Assembly (NCBI RefSeq): GCF_037948395.1
Contig: NZ_CP149940.1
Span: 2,852,001-2,916,000 of the forward strand
DNA: 64,000 bases
Reading direction: 5' to 3'
Source: Serratia nevei
GTDB taxonomy: Bacteria; Pseudomonadota; Gammaproteobacteria; Enterobacterales; Enterobacteriaceae
A program made the position numbers and the translations under genes. Positions 50,167 to 59,673 of the stretch are shown in pieces (the stretch's first letter is position 1; every line of letters begins with the position of its first letter). The notes below the pieces were generated by a model, which searched no databases, had not been told where the DNA came from, and was given only the letters and a program-made list of their open reading frames with translations.

Positions 50167-50649
50167 ATGAAACCGGACGCACTCGCCCTGCCGCCGAGCC
50201 CGAAAAAGCTCAAAGTAATCTACGGCTGGTATATTTACGTGATCTATATCCTGCTGGTTTTCAACATTTACATGGCGGTCTACAACGTCTGCGTTCGGCA
50301 TCCGCTTGAGGCGCCCCTGCTGTCGCTGTTTCACAGCCTGTTCCTCGCGCTGATGCTGCAGCAGGTGCTCAAGAAGAACGTCGTTTTCGCTTGGATCTTG
50401 CTGAGTTATTTTATCCTGATGCGCCTGTATTACGCCAATGTGCTGCATGTTGAATTCACGCTGGTGAGCCGCGGCCTGGTGCTGCTGATTCTGACGCTGC
50501 TGCTTACCGGTGCCGTGGCCGTCGGGCAACTGGCCACGCCCCCGCAGCGGCATGACTGGCTGGCGCGGCTGGGTTGGCGGCAATGGGGCGCGCTCACGGC
50601 GCTGGCGGCCATCCTGACCCCGTTGATTACCACTGACTACCTGGGGTAA
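50167..50649 (+). CDS. Multi-pass membrane protein, family not recognised
   Basis: A 160-residue protein with five hydrophobic segments at about 19-41, 53-70, 73-88, 98-122 and 137-153. A Pro/Lys-rich cytoplasmic start (LALPPSPKKLK) precedes the first helix (YGWYIYVIYILLVFNIYM). Excellent ribosome site GGAGG with 5-bp spacing. No motif identifies a transporter or enzyme. It lies in the accessory segment with other uncharacterised membrane genes. Confidence 0.7.
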   Translation: MKPDALALPPSPKKLKVIYGWYIYVIYILLVFNIYMAVYNVCVRHPLEAPLLSLFHSLFLALMLQQVLKKNVVFAWILLSYFILMRLYYANVLHVEFTLVSRGLVLLILTLLLTGAVAVGQLATPPQRHDWLARLGWRQWGALTALAAILTPLITTDYLG

Positions 50650-50657
50650 ACACGGCG

Positions 50658-50852
50658 CTATTTGGGGATATGGGGCTCGGAAATGTCTACGATGCGGCAT
50701 ATTTTGGTGTAGTTGCCCGCCTTCTCACAGATCTTGTCCGTGACAAACACGCTAAGGTAGCCCAGCAGCAGCAAGTAGCCAACCATGCACAGAATAAAGA
50801 TAAGCGTTCTCACCGATAGCGACCAACCAGACAAGAGTATCCCAAGCATCAT
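50658..50852 (-). CDS. Candidate 64-residue membrane protein
   Basis: Starts MMLGILLSGWSLSVRTLIFI, continues with LCMVGYLLLLGYLSVFV as one long or two short membrane helices (about 15-37), then a soluble tail with DKICEKAGNYTKICRIVDI containing two Cys. It ends 8 bp from the convergent 160-codon gene. The ribosome site (CAGG) is weak and very close to the ATG. Longer reading frames through this region are antisense to the exonuclease gene and rejected. Confidence 0.45.
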   Translation of the reverse strand: MMLGILLSGWSLSVRTLIFILCMVGYLLLLGYLSVFVTDKICEKAGNYTKICRIVDISEPHIPK

Positions 50853-50955
50853 AACCTGAACGCGGCGCTTTAAAAGGATTTCATGTGCGCACCGGCCGCA
50901 TCGGCGCACGTTCTGTAGTAACATTAAGCTACCACGCCAACCACCGGAAACGCCG

Positions 50956-51516
50956 ATGCACCATCTGATGTTAGATATTGAAACCCTGGATATAAAACCC
51001 AGCGCCGTCATCCTGGTGGTTGCGGCGGTGTTTTTCGATCCCCGAACCGGGGAGCTGGGCGCCGAATTCGAAGCCGCCGTCAGCAGCCAGAAAGACCAAC
51101 CGGGCCGTACCATCAGCCTGGATACGGTCGCCTGGTGGGCGAAACAGTCCGATGAAGCGCGCAAGCAGGCCTTCGGCGGCACCGAGAGCCTGAAGCGCGT
51201 GCTGAGCAGCCTTAGCCGCTTCATCCATATGAACAGCACCGATACGGTGAAAGTCTGGGGCAACGGCAAAGAGTTCGACTGCGCGATCCTCGAGCACGCC
51301 TTCCAGCAGCTGGAAATGCCCTGCCCGTGGAAATTCTGGGATACTCAGGACGTACGCACGGTGATCACGCTGGCGGAACTGCACGGCTTTAACCCGAAAA
51401 AGACCCGCCCGTTCGAGGGCATGCCGCATCGCGCGCTGGATGATGCTCGCCACCAGGCCCGCTATGTGGCCGATACCGTCTCGGCGCTCTATTACCGCCA
51501 GGGGGCGCAGCGCTGA
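50956..51516 (+). CDS. DnaQ-fold 3'-5' exonuclease (Rv2179c/DUF5051 type)
   Basis: A 186-residue DEDDh exonuclease. Acidic pair D7 and E9 in MLDIETLDI, third Asp in GNGKEFDCAIL near residue 105, and HRALDDARHQARYV at 157-170 supplying the catalytic His and fourth Asp. The family acts on RNA or DNA with 3' overhangs and has members in phages and bacteria. It has no helicase or polymerase domain and no clear operon partner. Confidence 0.8.
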   Translation: MHHLMLDIETLDIKPSAVILVVAAVFFDPRTGELGAEFEAAVSSQKDQPGRTISLDTVAWWAKQSDEARKQAFGGTESLKRVLSSLSRFIHMNSTDTVKVWGNGKEFDCAILEHAFQQLEMPCPWKFWDTQDVRTVITLAELHGFNPKKTRPFEGMPHRALDDARHQARYVADTVSALYYRQGAQR

Positions 51517-51593
51517 CCCGCTTTGCCCCTTTTCATTTGCCGCCAGAGTCTCTACTCTAGCCCTCTTTGTCACTCGGACGTGCCTTTCCTGTT

Positions 51594-52787
51594 ATGCAAA
51601 AGTTTCTGTTTATGCTTCTCAGCCTGGTGCTGCTCGGCCCATTAGGCATCGATCTTTACCTGCCGACCATTCCCGCCATTGCCGTCGGCCTCGGCAGCAG
51701 TGAAGCGCTGATCCAATCCACCATATCGCTGTTTATACTGGTGCTCGGCCTCGGCCAGGTCATCGCCGGCCCGCTGGTCGATAACTATGGACGCAAGCCG
51801 GTGGCGCTGGCCGGCATTATCCTCTACATGATCGGCGCCGCGATGGCGGCGCTGGCCACCAACCCGACTGTTTTCATCGCTTCGCGTCTGCTGCAAGGGG
51901 TGGCGGTTTGCTGCACCGCCGTCGTCGCCTTCAGCGGCGTGCGCGATCGCCTGAATGGCGACGACGCCGCCCGCGCTTTCGGTTTTCTCAACGGCACGCT
52001 GAACATCATCCCAGCGCTGGCGCCGCTGCTCGGTGGCCTGCTCGCCGAAGCCTTCGGCTGGCGCGCGCCTTTCTGGTTCCTGGTCGGCTATGCGCTGCTG
52101 GTGTTGGCGCTCATCGCGCTGCGCTTGCCGGAAACCCGCCCCGCTGATACCGTGCCGGTCAAAGGGCTGCCGGTGCGCCAATACGCGCGTATCCTCAGCG
52201 AACGCCGCTTCCTCTCCTTTGCGGTGGTGAACTCCGGGGCGATGGGCATGGCGCTGACCTACGTTTCTCTGGCACCGAACGTGCTGATGGGTACCGCCGG
52301 CCTGACCCCGCTGCAATTCTCGCTGGTGTTCGGCGCCAACGGTTTCTGGATCATGCTGGTGAGCTTCTTCGCCAACCGCATCATCCACAAGGTCGGCCGC
52401 CCGGTTTGTCTGGCGACCGGCGGCATGTTGATGGGGCTGGGCTGTCTGGGCCTGCTGCTGGGAGTCATGCTGTTGCCTGCAACGGCACAAGCGCACTGGC
52501 TGGCGTATATGCTGCCGGTCGCCAGCGCCTGCGCTGGGTTGGCGTTCGTGATGGGCCCGGCCACCAGCTACGCGCTGGAGCCGTATTCCAATGAGGCCGG
52601 CGTCGCGTCCGCGCTGGTCGGTTTCGTGCAGATGGCGGGCGGCGCCGCGCTGGGTTTGGTGGCGATGGCGTTGCCGCTGCAACCCAAGCTCTCGCTGGCG
52701 CTGGTGATGCTGGCAGGCTGCCTGCTGGCGCTGCATGCGCGGCGGCTCAGCAAGCAGATTAAAGGGCAGATTAGAAAAGTCGCCTGA
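51594..52787 (+). CDS. MFS drug transporter, Bcr/CflA family
   Basis: A 397-residue, 12-helix DHA1-type pump. LLGPLGIDLYLPTIPAI in helix 1 is the Bcr/CflA opening; motif A is GPLVDNYGRKPVALAG at about 61-76, and motif C-like PALAPLLGGLLAEAFGW is in helix 5. It is probably an efflux pump for drugs or metabolites; substrate not predictable. The start at 51594 is chosen over ATG at 51567 because the helix 1 sequence then starts at the usual distance. The gene ends 8 bp from convergent dadX. Confidence 0.85.
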   Translation: MQKFLFMLLSLVLLGPLGIDLYLPTIPAIAVGLGSSEALIQSTISLFILVLGLGQVIAGPLVDNYGRKPVALAGIILYMIGAAMAALATNPTVFIASRLLQGVAVCCTAVVAFSGVRDRLNGDDAARAFGFLNGTLNIIPALAPLLGGLLAEAFGWRAPFWFLVGYALLVLALIALRLPETRPADTVPVKGLPVRQYARILSERRFLSFAVVNSGAMGMALTYVSLAPNVLMGTAGLTPLQFSLVFGANGFWIMLVSFFANRIIHKVGRPVCLATGGMLMGLGCLGLLLGVMLLPATAQAHWLAYMLPVASACAGLAFVMGPATSYALEPYSNEAGVASALVGFVQMAGGAALGLVAMALPLQPKLSLALVMLAGCLLALHARRLSKQIKGQIRKVA

Positions 52788-52801
52788 GCCGCGGCTCAGG
52801 C
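52782..52801. terminator. Palindrome spanning both stop codons of the MFS gene and dadX
   Basis: GCCTGAGCCGCGGCTCAGGC is a perfect 20-bp palindrome. The + strand TGA (52785-52787) and the - strand TGA (52796-52798) are both inside it. No T tracts. Confidence 0.6.
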
Positions 52802-53869
52802 TTCGGTGACGACCGGCACCCGCGCCGCTAAGGCCGACAGCAGCTCATAGCCTAACGTCCCTGCCGCCGTGGCCACCTCGTCCACCGGCAGGCGTTTCCC
52901 CCACAGCTCCACTTCGGCGCCCAGTTCGACTTGCGGACAGGGCGTCAGATCCACCGCCAGCATGTCCATCGATACCGTTCCCAGCGTGCGCGTCAGTACA
53001 CCATCCACCCATACCGGCGTACCGGTCGGCGCATGGCGCGGATAGCCGTCGGCATAGCCGCAGGCCACCACGCCGATACGCTGCGCGCCGGCGGCGCTGT
53101 AACGGCCGCCGTACCCCACGCGATCGCCAGACTTCAGCTGTTGAATGCCGATGATCTCGCTGCTCAGCGTCATCGCCGGCTGCAGCCCCGTCGCCGCAAC
53201 ATCATTCCAGCAACCGCTCGGCGAAGCGCCATACAGAATGATCCCAGGGCGGACCCAGCTGCCATGGGTCGAAGGGTGCCACAGCGTAGCGGCCGAGTTG
53301 GCCAGGCAGCGCGGCAGCGGTATATCGGTAGCCGCCGTCTCGATAGTGGCCATCTGCTGGGTTACGCCTTCCGGGCCGTCGGCGGTAGCGAAATGGCTCA
53401 TCAGCGTCAGTTCGGCGATATTGGCAACCGCCTGCGCCCTTTGCCACACCTCGCGCAGCCGCTCAGGTGCAAACCCCAACCGATTCATGCCGCTGTTCAC
53501 TTTCAGATAAACATTGAGCGGCGCGCTCAGCGTGGCGTCGGCGATCGCCGCCAGCTGCCAGTCGCTGTGCACCGCCGTCGTCAGGCGATAACGATCGAGC
53601 AACGCCAGATCCTGCGGCTGGAAGAAACCTTCCAGCAGTAGAATCGGCCCTTGCCAACCCGATTCGCGCAACAGCACCGCTTCGGCCAGATCCAGCATGG
53701 CGAAGCCGTCGGTTTGCGCCATGCTGCGCCAAACGTGTTTGATACCGTGGCCATAGGCGTTGGCTTTGACCACCGCCCACACTTTGGCGCCGGGGGCGAA
53801 ACGGCGCACCACCTGCAGGTTATTTTCAATCGCGCCGAGATGCATCGTGGCGGTTATGGGACGGGGCAT
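52796..53869 (-). CDS. dadX: Catabolic alanine racemase DadX
   Basis: PLP enzyme that turns L-alanine into D-alanine for DadA. In 357 residues PLP lysine K35 is in [10 protein letters not shown], and the second catalytic Tyr is in [10 protein letters not shown] around residue 255. The start at 53869 (MPRPITATM) has AAGGAGAACCG upstream, fits E. coli DadX, and is preferred over an ATG 21 bp earlier. It follows dadA (76-bp gap), as in E. coli, which separates it from the biosynthetic racemase Alr. Confidence 0.95.
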   Translation of the reverse strand: MPRPITATMHLGAIENNLQVVRRFAPGAKVWAVVKANAYGHGIKHVWRSMAQTDGFAMLDLAEAVLLRESGWQGPILLLEGFFQPQDLALLDRYRLTTAVHSDWQLAAIADATLSAPLNVYLKVNSGMNRLGFAPERLREVWQRAQAVANIAELTLMSHFATADGPEGVTQQMATIETAATDIPLPRCLANSAATLWHPSTHGSWVRPGIILYGASPSGCWNDVAATGLQPAMTLSSEIIGIQQLKSGDRVGYGGRYSAAGAQRIGVVACGYADGYPRHAPTGTPVWVDGVLTRTLGTVSMDMLAVDLTPCPQVELGAEVELWGKRLPVDEVATAAGTLGYELLSALAARVPVVTEA

Positions 53870-53945
53870 CGGTTCTCCTTGGGGCAGCATACAGCGGCCA
53901 CGCGCGCCTGCGCGTGGCCGGGAAAGTCTATGACAGCGTCGACGA

Positions 53946-55250
53946 TTAACGTGCGGGATGCACGTCGTTCAGCGGAACCGCGTGTTGCTGGCGAAACCCG
54001 GCGCTGTAACGCGCCACCGCCAGATCATCGGAAGGGATCGCCGGCGTAATACCGGACATCAGGTCGGACAACAGCTGCCCGGAACCGCAGGCCATCGTCC
54101 AGCCCAACGTGCCATGCCCGGTATTGAGATACAGGTTCTTCAGCGAAGTGCGGCCGACAATTGGCGTGCCGTCCGGCGTCATCGGCCGCAGGCCGGTCCA
54201 GAACGTCGCGTCCTCCACTCTGCCGCCGTTCGGGTAGAGATCGCGTACCACCATCTCCAGCGTTTCGCGCCGTTTTTGCTCCAGCTGCGTGTTGAAACCG
54301 ACGATCTCCGCCATGCCGCCAACGCGAATACGCTGGTCGAAGCGCGTGATGGCGATTTTATACGTCTCATCCAATACCGTAGAGAACGGCGCCGCCGCTT
54401 CGTCGGTGATAGGAATGGTCAACGAATAGCCCTTCAGCGGGTAAACCGGTATCGACACCAGGCCGCGCAGCAGCGCCGTGGAGTAGGAGCCGAACGCCAC
54501 CACGTAGCTATCGGCCTTGAACACTTCCTCGCCACACTGCACGCCGGCGATCTTGTCGCCCTCCACCAGCAGACGATCGACGCTGCGGTTGAACAGAAAA
54601 GTCACGCCCGCCTGCTCTGCCATCTTCGCCAGCTGTTGCGTAAACAGCTGGCAATCGCCGGTCTCGTCGTTCGGCAGCTGCAGACCACCGGTCAGCTTGT
54701 GCGCCACCTGGGCCAGCGCCGGCTCAACGCTGGCGAGCTGGCTGGCCTCCAGCAGCTTGTAAGGCACCCCGGCATCTTCCAATACCGCAATGTCTTTCGC
54801 TGCGTTTTCGAACTGTTGTTGGGTGCGGAACAGCTGCAGCGTGCCGCCCTGGCGGCCTTCGTACTGGATGCCGGTTTCCTGCCGCAGCGCCTTGATACAG
54901 TCGCGGCTATATTCTGCCAGGCGCACCATGCGGCCTTTGTTGGTCATGTAGTGTTCGGTGTTGCAGTTTTTCAGCATCTGCCACATCCAGTTGAGCTGGA
55001 AGCTGCTGCCGTCGAGACGGATCGCCAACGGCGCATGGCGTTGGAACATCCACTTGATGGCCTTCAGCGGCACGCCCGGCGCCGCCCAGGGAGCGGCATA
55101 GCCCGGTGAAATCTGCCCGGCGTTCGCCGCGCTGGTTTCCAGTGCAGGACCTGGCTGACGATCGATCACCGTCACCTCATGCCCCGCCTTCGCCAAATAC
55201 CAGGCACTGGCTACGCCCACCACTCCACTACCTAAAATTACCACTCGCAT
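53946..55250 (-). CDS. dadA: D-amino acid dehydrogenase, small subunit DadA
   Basis: Membrane-associated flavoenzyme that oxidises D-alanine to pyruvate and feeds electrons to ubiquinone. 434 residues with the FAD motif [16 protein letters not shown] at 4-19 and [12 protein letters not shown] near the C-terminus. It is the first gene of dadAX. In E. coli it is activated by alanine via Lrp and by CRP. Confidence 0.96.
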   Translation of the reverse strand: MRVVILGSGVVGVASAWYLAKAGHEVTVIDRQPGPALETSAANAGQISPGYAAPWAAPGVPLKAIKWMFQRHAPLAIRLDGSSFQLNWMWQMLKNCNTEHYMTNKGRMVRLAEYSRDCIKALRQETGIQYEGRQGGTLQLFRTQQQFENAAKDIAVLEDAGVPYKLLEASQLASVEPALAQVAHKLTGGLQLPNDETGDCQLFTQQLAKMAEQAGVTFLFNRSVDRLLVEGDKIAGVQCGEEVFKADSYVVAFGSYSTALLRGLVSIPVYPLKGYSLTIPITDEAAAPFSTVLDETYKIAITRFDQRIRVGGMAEIVGFNTQLEQKRRETLEMVVRDLYPNGGRVEDATFWTGLRPMTPDGTPIVGRTSLKNLYLNTGHGTLGWTMACGSGQLLSDLMSGITPAIPSDDLAVARYSAGFRQQHAVPLNDVHPAR

Positions 55251-55714
55251 CGCTGACTCCAGCTCAAGGCTTCACAAAGCATAATCTTCTGCTCACAGGA
55301 AATTAACTCAGTGAAAAAATCCGTCCAACAACTTCATCATCAAACGTGACAATATTCACAATTAATTTATCGTCGATGGGTTCTGCATTTGCAATAGCCA
55401 CCTGAAAATAGCGATAAGATGCGGTTTAAGGGGGGATACGGCGTCAGAGCACCGCTGATTCGATAGCAATGCTAGCAATGATAGCAAGAAAAAAAGGCGT
55501 GATAAGTAACAATGATTTAACAGAATATAAAAATACCACTCATCACATAATCAGAATAAAAAACCAATAAAATTAAAAAAACCAAAACAACAGACAAAGA
55601 GAGGCGTTTCTCCTCGCAGCAGAAAAATCGCGTAAAATTTCAGCGAAAAATTAACCTTTATTTTACTACCGGAATAAAACGACCGATTACCTCAGCCCCG
55701 CCCGTTTAGGTTGA
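55251..55714 (-). promoter_or_regulatory. dadA upstream region with 9-bp tandem repeats
   Basis: A long AT-rich divergent spacer. Three direct copies of TAGCAATG(A/C) occur head to tail at 55464-55472, 55473-55481 and 55482-55489, about 215 bp upstream of dadA. E. coli dadA has many Lrp sites across this region, and AT-rich DNA here fits that. I cannot assign individual Lrp or CRP sites by eye. Confidence 0.45.
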
Positions 55715-55768
55715 GTGCTGCAGCACGATATGAACGTTAAAGCCAGAAGCAGCTCCTAAAGTTCATAT
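55715..55768 (+). promoter_or_regulatory. Paired palindromes before the ABM-domain gene
   Basis: A perfect 12-bp palindrome GTGCTGCAGCAC (55715-55726) is followed at once by the inverted arms ATATGAAC (55728-55735) and GTTCATAT (55761-55768), 33 bp start to start, about three helical turns. This resembles a two-site operator for a dimeric or tetrameric regulator. No regulator gene is adjacent. Confidence 0.5.
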
Positions 55769-55792
55769 TGTCGCTCTTCCGGAGAATCCCTT

Positions 55793-56110
55793 ATGTTCAT
55801 CGCCCTCTACCGGTTCTCAGTCAAACCCGGACACGAACAAGCCTTTCGCCAGGCTTGGCTTGAATTAACCCAAGGCATTTATCTGCAGCGCGGCAGCCTC
55901 GGCTCCCGCCTGCACCGTGATATGGGCGGGCAGTTTATTGGCTACGCGCAGTGGCCAAACCGCGCTGCATGGGAAAACGCCGGTGATATTCAGTTGGATG
56001 AGCGCTATCGTCACGCCCGGGAACGAATGCGCGCGACGTTATTGGCGGATGAAACGTTATTTGAAATGGCAGTGACGGACGATTACCTGCAAATCAGACC
56101 GTTTGGCTGA
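55793..56110 (+). CDS. Antibiotic-biosynthesis-monooxygenase (ABM) domain protein
   Basis: A 105-residue ferredoxin-like barrel protein. It opens MFIALYRFSVKPGHEQAFRQAW, and SLGSRLHRDMGGQFIGYAQWPN follows, as in ABM/DUF4188-like monooxygenases that act on quinones or haem without a cofactor. Dimeric in known members. GGAGAATCCCTT precedes the ATG. Substrate not predictable. It lies between dadA and zinT, with a complex upstream region. Confidence 0.75.
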   Translation: MFIALYRFSVKPGHEQAFRQAWLELTQGIYLQRGSLGSRLHRDMGGQFIGYAQWPNRAAWENAGDIQLDERYRHARERMRATLLADETLFEMAVTDDYLQIRPFG

Positions 56111-56111
56111 G

Positions 56112-56137
56112 CACAAGCCCACGCAAGCGGGCTTGTG
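56112..56137. terminator. Terminator between the ABM gene and zinT
   Basis: CACAAGCCC...GGGCTTGTG stem just after the ABM stop codon, in the gap between convergent genes. T tract weak (GTTGCG), so confidence is moderate. Confidence 0.55.
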
Positions 56138-56154
56138 GTTGCGGGGGAGCGGCA

Positions 56155-56826
56155 TCAATGATGCAGCATCTCGTCCACGACTTCTTTAGTCTGCAGCTGG
56201 AAGGGATAATAGGTCGGCCAGTTGTCCATCTCTTTCAGCAACGCCTCCTGCGACGTATTACCCATAAAGATATGGAAATGCGCCGATTTGCGCGGGCCGA
56301 TAATGTGATCGCTGAACTGCACGAATTTCGGCGCCAGGCTGCCGGCATCCTGGCATTCGAACAGATAACGCACGCCCTTTTTACCAGAGACATACGTCAG
56401 GATCTTATGCCCGGCGTACTTATACTGACAGGCGCTGGATTGGTCGCCGCGATGAAACTCCATGACGCCGTTCTCAATGCCGATGGTATCCACATCGGTG
56501 GCGTACCCTTTGCGGTAATAGGCCTTCACTTCTTCGAAGGTCTTGCTCTTATCCTGCTCCGCCTTCTTCTTGAACACCGGATCGAGATCCCCATTGAGCA
56601 GATAAGGATACACGGATTGCCACACGCCCTCCCAATCCGCCAGGTCGCGATCTTTGACGTCTTTATCGTCGAATATGCCCGCTTCCGCCTTTTTTTCCAC
56701 TTCCGTCAGCGGCTTGCCATGTGAATGATGCCCGTGGGCAAGCGCCTGCCCGCCGATAAACAACGCTGCCAGCGCCACCGCCAGTTTGCCAAAATGCCTC
56801 GCCAAAAGATGCTCCTTGTCCGTCAT
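56155..56826 (-). CDS. zinT: Periplasmic zinc-binding protein ZinT
   Basis: Periplasmic Zn chaperone that works with ZnuA under zinc starvation. 223 residues with a signal peptide ending in GGQALA, then a His-rich mature start HGHHSHG, and the YodA/ZinT lipocalin-like domain with conserved His residues in [12 protein letters not shown] Zur box lies 10 bp upstream of the start codon, so expression is expected in low zinc. Confidence 0.95.
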   Translation of the reverse strand: MTDKEHLLARHFGKLAVALAALFIGGQALAHGHHSHGKPLTEVEKKAEAGIFDDKDVKDRDLADWEGVWQSVYPYLLNGDLDPVFKKKAEQDKSKTFEEVKAYYRKGYATDVDTIGIENGVMEFHRGDQSSACQYKYAGHKILTYVSGKKGVRYLFECQDAGSLAPKFVQFSDHIIGPRKSAHFHIFMGNTSQEALLKEMDNWPTYYPFQLQTKEVVDEMLHH

Positions 56827-56835
56827 TGAGAAAAT

Positions 56836-56858
56836 GAAAAGTTACAATATAACATAAC
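56836..56858 (-). promoter_or_regulatory. Zur box of zinT
   Basis: The 23 bp here match 19 positions of the palindromic Zur consensus GAAATGTTATA-N-TATAACATTTC, read on the plus strand. It is centred about 20 bp upstream of the zinT start, so zinc-bound Zur would block transcription. Confidence 0.8.
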
Positions 56859-57117
56859 AAATTTCAATCCCTGTCGCGCTACAGAGTACCTATTGCGCCC
56901 CCCTGCCGCAGGGTTATACTCGAAGAGGAAGCGCGGCGCTGCGCCGCCTTCTGCCGGGACGGACGCGGCGCCGGCGGGCGCTGGATTGACTGCCGTTCGC
57001 ACCCCTGCGTACCGACATTTTTATTTCACTGATTTGCAACGGTTAATTATGACTTGAACTATGCTTGTTACAGGGCCTGCCGTTTGAGCAAGACCCGTGA
57101 ATAATGAGGGTGCGCTG

Positions 57118-58653
57118 ATGACTACTTCAACACATGAAAAGGTTAAGGATGATAAACGTCTGAGCGATGGACCGGACTGGACGTTCGAGCTGCTGCAGGT
57201 GTATTTGGAGCAGATCGACCGCGTCGCCAAGCATTACCGGCTCGACACCTACCCCCATCAGATCGAGGTGATCACCTCCGAGCAGATGATGGACGCTTAT
57301 TCGAGCGTCGGCATGCCGATCAACTATACCCATTGGTCCTTCGGCAAGAAGTTCATCGAAACCGAACAGCGCTACAAACAGGGCCAGCAAGGGCTGGCCT
57401 ATGAAATCGTCATCAACTCCAATCCCTGCATCGCCTACCTGATGGAGGAGAACACCATCACCATGCAGGCGCTGGTGATGGCGCACGCCTGCTATGGCCA
57501 CAACTCGTTCTTCAAGAATAACTATCTGTTCCGCAGCTGGACCGACGCCAGCTCCATCGTCGATTACCTGCTGTTCGCCCGCCACTACATCAGCCAGTGC
57601 GAAGAGCGCTACGGCGTCGATGAAGTGGAGCGGTTGCTGGACTCCTGCCACGCGCTGATGAACTACGGCGTCGACAGATACAAACGCCCGCAGAAAATCT
57701 CCCTGGTAGAAGAGAAAGCGCGCCAGAAAAGCCGCGAAGAGTATCTGCAAAGCCAGGTGAACACGCTGTGGAAGACCCTGCCGCGCGTCGAACGCGAAGA
57801 CTCGCCGGAGCAGGCGCGCCGGTATCCGAGCGAGCCGCAGGAAAATATCCTCTATTTCATCGAGAAGAATGCGCCGCTGTTGGAACCCTGGCAGCGTGAG
57901 GTGCTGCGCATCGTGCGCAAGGTCAGCCAGTATTTTTACCCGCAAAAGCAGACTCAGGTGATGAACGAGGGCTGGGCCACTTTCTGGCACTACACCATCC
58001 TCAACCATCTGTACGACGAGGGTCGGGTGACCGAGCGGTTTATGCTGGAGTTTTTGCACAGCCACACCAACGTGGTGTATCAGCCGCCGTATAACAGCCC
58101 GTACTATAACGGCATCAACCCATATGCGCTGGGCTTCGCCATGTTCCAGGACATCAAGCGCATCTGCCAGTCGCCAACCGAAGAAGATCGCTACTGGTTC
58201 CCGGACATCGCCGGCAAAGACTGGCTGGACACCTTGCACTTCGCCATGCGCGACTTCAAGGACGAGAGCTTTATCAGTCAGTTCCTGTCGCCCAAAGTGA
58301 TGCGCGATTTCCGGTTGTTCACCGTGCTGGACGACGATCGCAACAACTATCTGGAGATTGCCGCGATCCATAACGAAGCCGGTTACCGGGCGATCCGCCA
58401 GGAGCTGTCAGCGCAATACAACCTGAGCAACCATGAGCCGAACATTCAGATCTGGAACGTGGACCTGCGCGGCGACCGCTCGCTGACGTTGCGTTACATC
58501 CCGCAGGAACGCGCACCGCTGGATAAGAGCCGCCGCGACGTGTTGAAGCACCTGCATCGCCTGTGGGGCTTCGACGTGATCCTCGAGCAGCAAAACGAAG
58601 ATGGCAGCGTGGAGTTGCTCGATCGTTGCCCACCGCGGCCAACGCCGCTGTAA
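57118..58653 (+). CDS. ycgB: YcgB, SpoVR-family protein
   Basis: A 511-residue cytoplasmic protein of the SpoVR family. Conserved blocks: RLDTYPHQIEVITSEQMMDA, NPCIAYLMEENT, HACYGHNSFFKNN and QVMNEGWATFWHY. In E. coli it is sigma-S dependent and acts in one stress pathway with YeaG and YeaH. I choose the ATG at 57118 (GAGG upstream) because the GTG at 57097 adds residues absent from E. coli YcgB. The gene is divergent from zinT and convergent with fadR. Confidence 0.95.
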   Translation: MTTSTHEKVKDDKRLSDGPDWTFELLQVYLEQIDRVAKHYRLDTYPHQIEVITSEQMMDAYSSVGMPINYTHWSFGKKFIETEQRYKQGQQGLAYEIVINSNPCIAYLMEENTITMQALVMAHACYGHNSFFKNNYLFRSWTDASSIVDYLLFARHYISQCEERYGVDEVERLLDSCHALMNYGVDRYKRPQKISLVEEKARQKSREEYLQSQVNTLWKTLPRVEREDSPEQARRYPSEPQENILYFIEKNAPLLEPWQREVLRIVRKVSQYFYPQKQTQVMNEGWATFWHYTILNHLYDEGRVTERFMLEFLHSHTNVVYQPPYNSPYYNGINPYALGFAMFQDIKRICQSPTEEDRYWFPDIAGKDWLDTLHFAMRDFKDESFISQFLSPKVMRDFRLFTVLDDDRNNYLEIAAIHNEAGYRAIRQELSAQYNLSNHEPNIQIWNVDLRGDRSLTLRYIPQERAPLDKSRRDVLKHLHRLWGFDVILEQQNEDGSVELLDRCPPRPTPL

Positions 58654-58666
58654 CCGCCACAACGAC

Positions 58667-58690
58667 AAAGGGCGCCAAATGGCGCCCTTT
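58667..58690. terminator. Bidirectional terminator between ycgB and fadR
   Basis: AAAGGGCGCC-AAAT-GGCGCCCTTT with A/T flanks, in the 57-bp convergent gap. Confidence 0.9.
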
Positions 58691-58710
58691 CTTATTTCAT
58701 GAATACGCGA

Positions 58711-59430
58711 TTAGCGACGCGCTTCGGTCAGATCGCTCGGCATGGTGCCCTGCATGCTCTGCCAAATCGCCCCGCTGTCTTTACCGTAGTTGCGCACGGT
58801 ATCCATCACCTGGTCGTACAGCTTCTCATGGCACAGCGTGGACAGCTTGCTGTAGAAGGTCAGCGCCAGTTTGCGCGCTTCCGGGTTGGAGAAGTAGTAA
58901 CGGCCCACGCGGGTGTACAGCCCTTTCAGGCCGTTGAAAATCAGGCCGTAGATCGGGTTGCCGGAAGCGAACGCCAGGCCGCGGAAGATCTCGTAATCGA
59001 GCAGATTGAAAGCGTCCGCCTGATCTTCTACCTCGGCGGCCTTCGCCAGCACTTCCTGGGCCTGTTCCGGATGATTGCGCACCGCGGCGCGAATAAAGAT
59101 CGACGCGATATTGGTGCGCACCGACAGCAGGTTGTCGATCAGCTGCGGGACGCTCTTGTGATCGAGACGGGCCACGGTCTCAAGGATATTGAGGCCGGAC
59201 GTTTCCCAGAAATTGTTCACTTTGGTCGGTTTGCCATGCTGAATGGTCAACCAGCCATCGCGGGCCAGACGTTGCAACACTTCACGTAACGTGGTGCGCG
59301 TGACGCCAATCAACTCCGAAAGCTCACGCTCCGCGGGCAAAATAGAGCCAGGGGGGAAGCGATTATTCCAAATACTCTCAATAATGTACTCTTCCGCGAA
59401 ACCGGCAGGACTCTGCGCCTTTATGACCAT
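58711..59430 (-). CDS. fadR: Fatty acid regulator FadR
   Basis: GntR-family dimer that represses fad genes and activates fabA/fabB; long-chain acyl-CoA releases it. 239 residues equal E. coli. The winged helix at about 1-75 contains [25 protein letters not shown]. The C-terminal all-helical acyl-CoA domain follows. It is divergent from nhaB, as in E. coli. Confidence 0.97.
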   Translation of the reverse strand: MVIKAQSPAGFAEEYIIESIWNNRFPPGSILPAERELSELIGVTRTTLREVLQRLARDGWLTIQHGKPTKVNNFWETSGLNILETVARLDHKSVPQLIDNLLSVRTNIASIFIRAAVRNHPEQAQEVLAKAAEVEDQADAFNLLDYEIFRGLAFASGNPIYGLIFNGLKGLYTRVGRYYFSNPEARKLALTFYSKLSTLCHEKLYDQVMDTVRNYGKDSGAIWQSMQGTMPSDLTEARR

Positions 59431-59472
59431 GTGTTTGACGTTCCGTTGCGACGATAAAATCAGTAAAAGTAA

Positions 59473-59492
59473 TCAGCTCATCATACCAGATC
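59473..59492. promoter_or_regulatory. Possible FadR-type half site upstream of fadR
   Basis: On the minus strand GATCTGGTATGATGAGCTGA: the left half ATCTGGTATGA fits the FadR operator (TGGTCNGACCA core), the right half does not. It lies 43 bp upstream of fadR, where autoregulation would act. Weak. Confidence 0.3.
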
Positions 59493-59673
59493 GTGCTGAC
59501 ATGACATAGCGTGAGCGAAAAACAATAAACGAAAGTGTGCATAAAGTGGCAAAAAACGCGCAAAAACACCGGCCGGCAGAAATTTGCCGCCGTAAAACAA
59601 GCTCCGGTTGCGCCCGCCCCCGCCGCATTGTTAGGGTACGTGCTACGACTGATTTAAGGATGCATAAAGGACA

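Noticed and set aside
50853..51573. Minus-strand frames over the exonuclease gene
   Set aside because: They are antisense; the plus-strand protein has a full DEDDh motif set. Only the 64-codon end beyond the gene is kept as a candidate.
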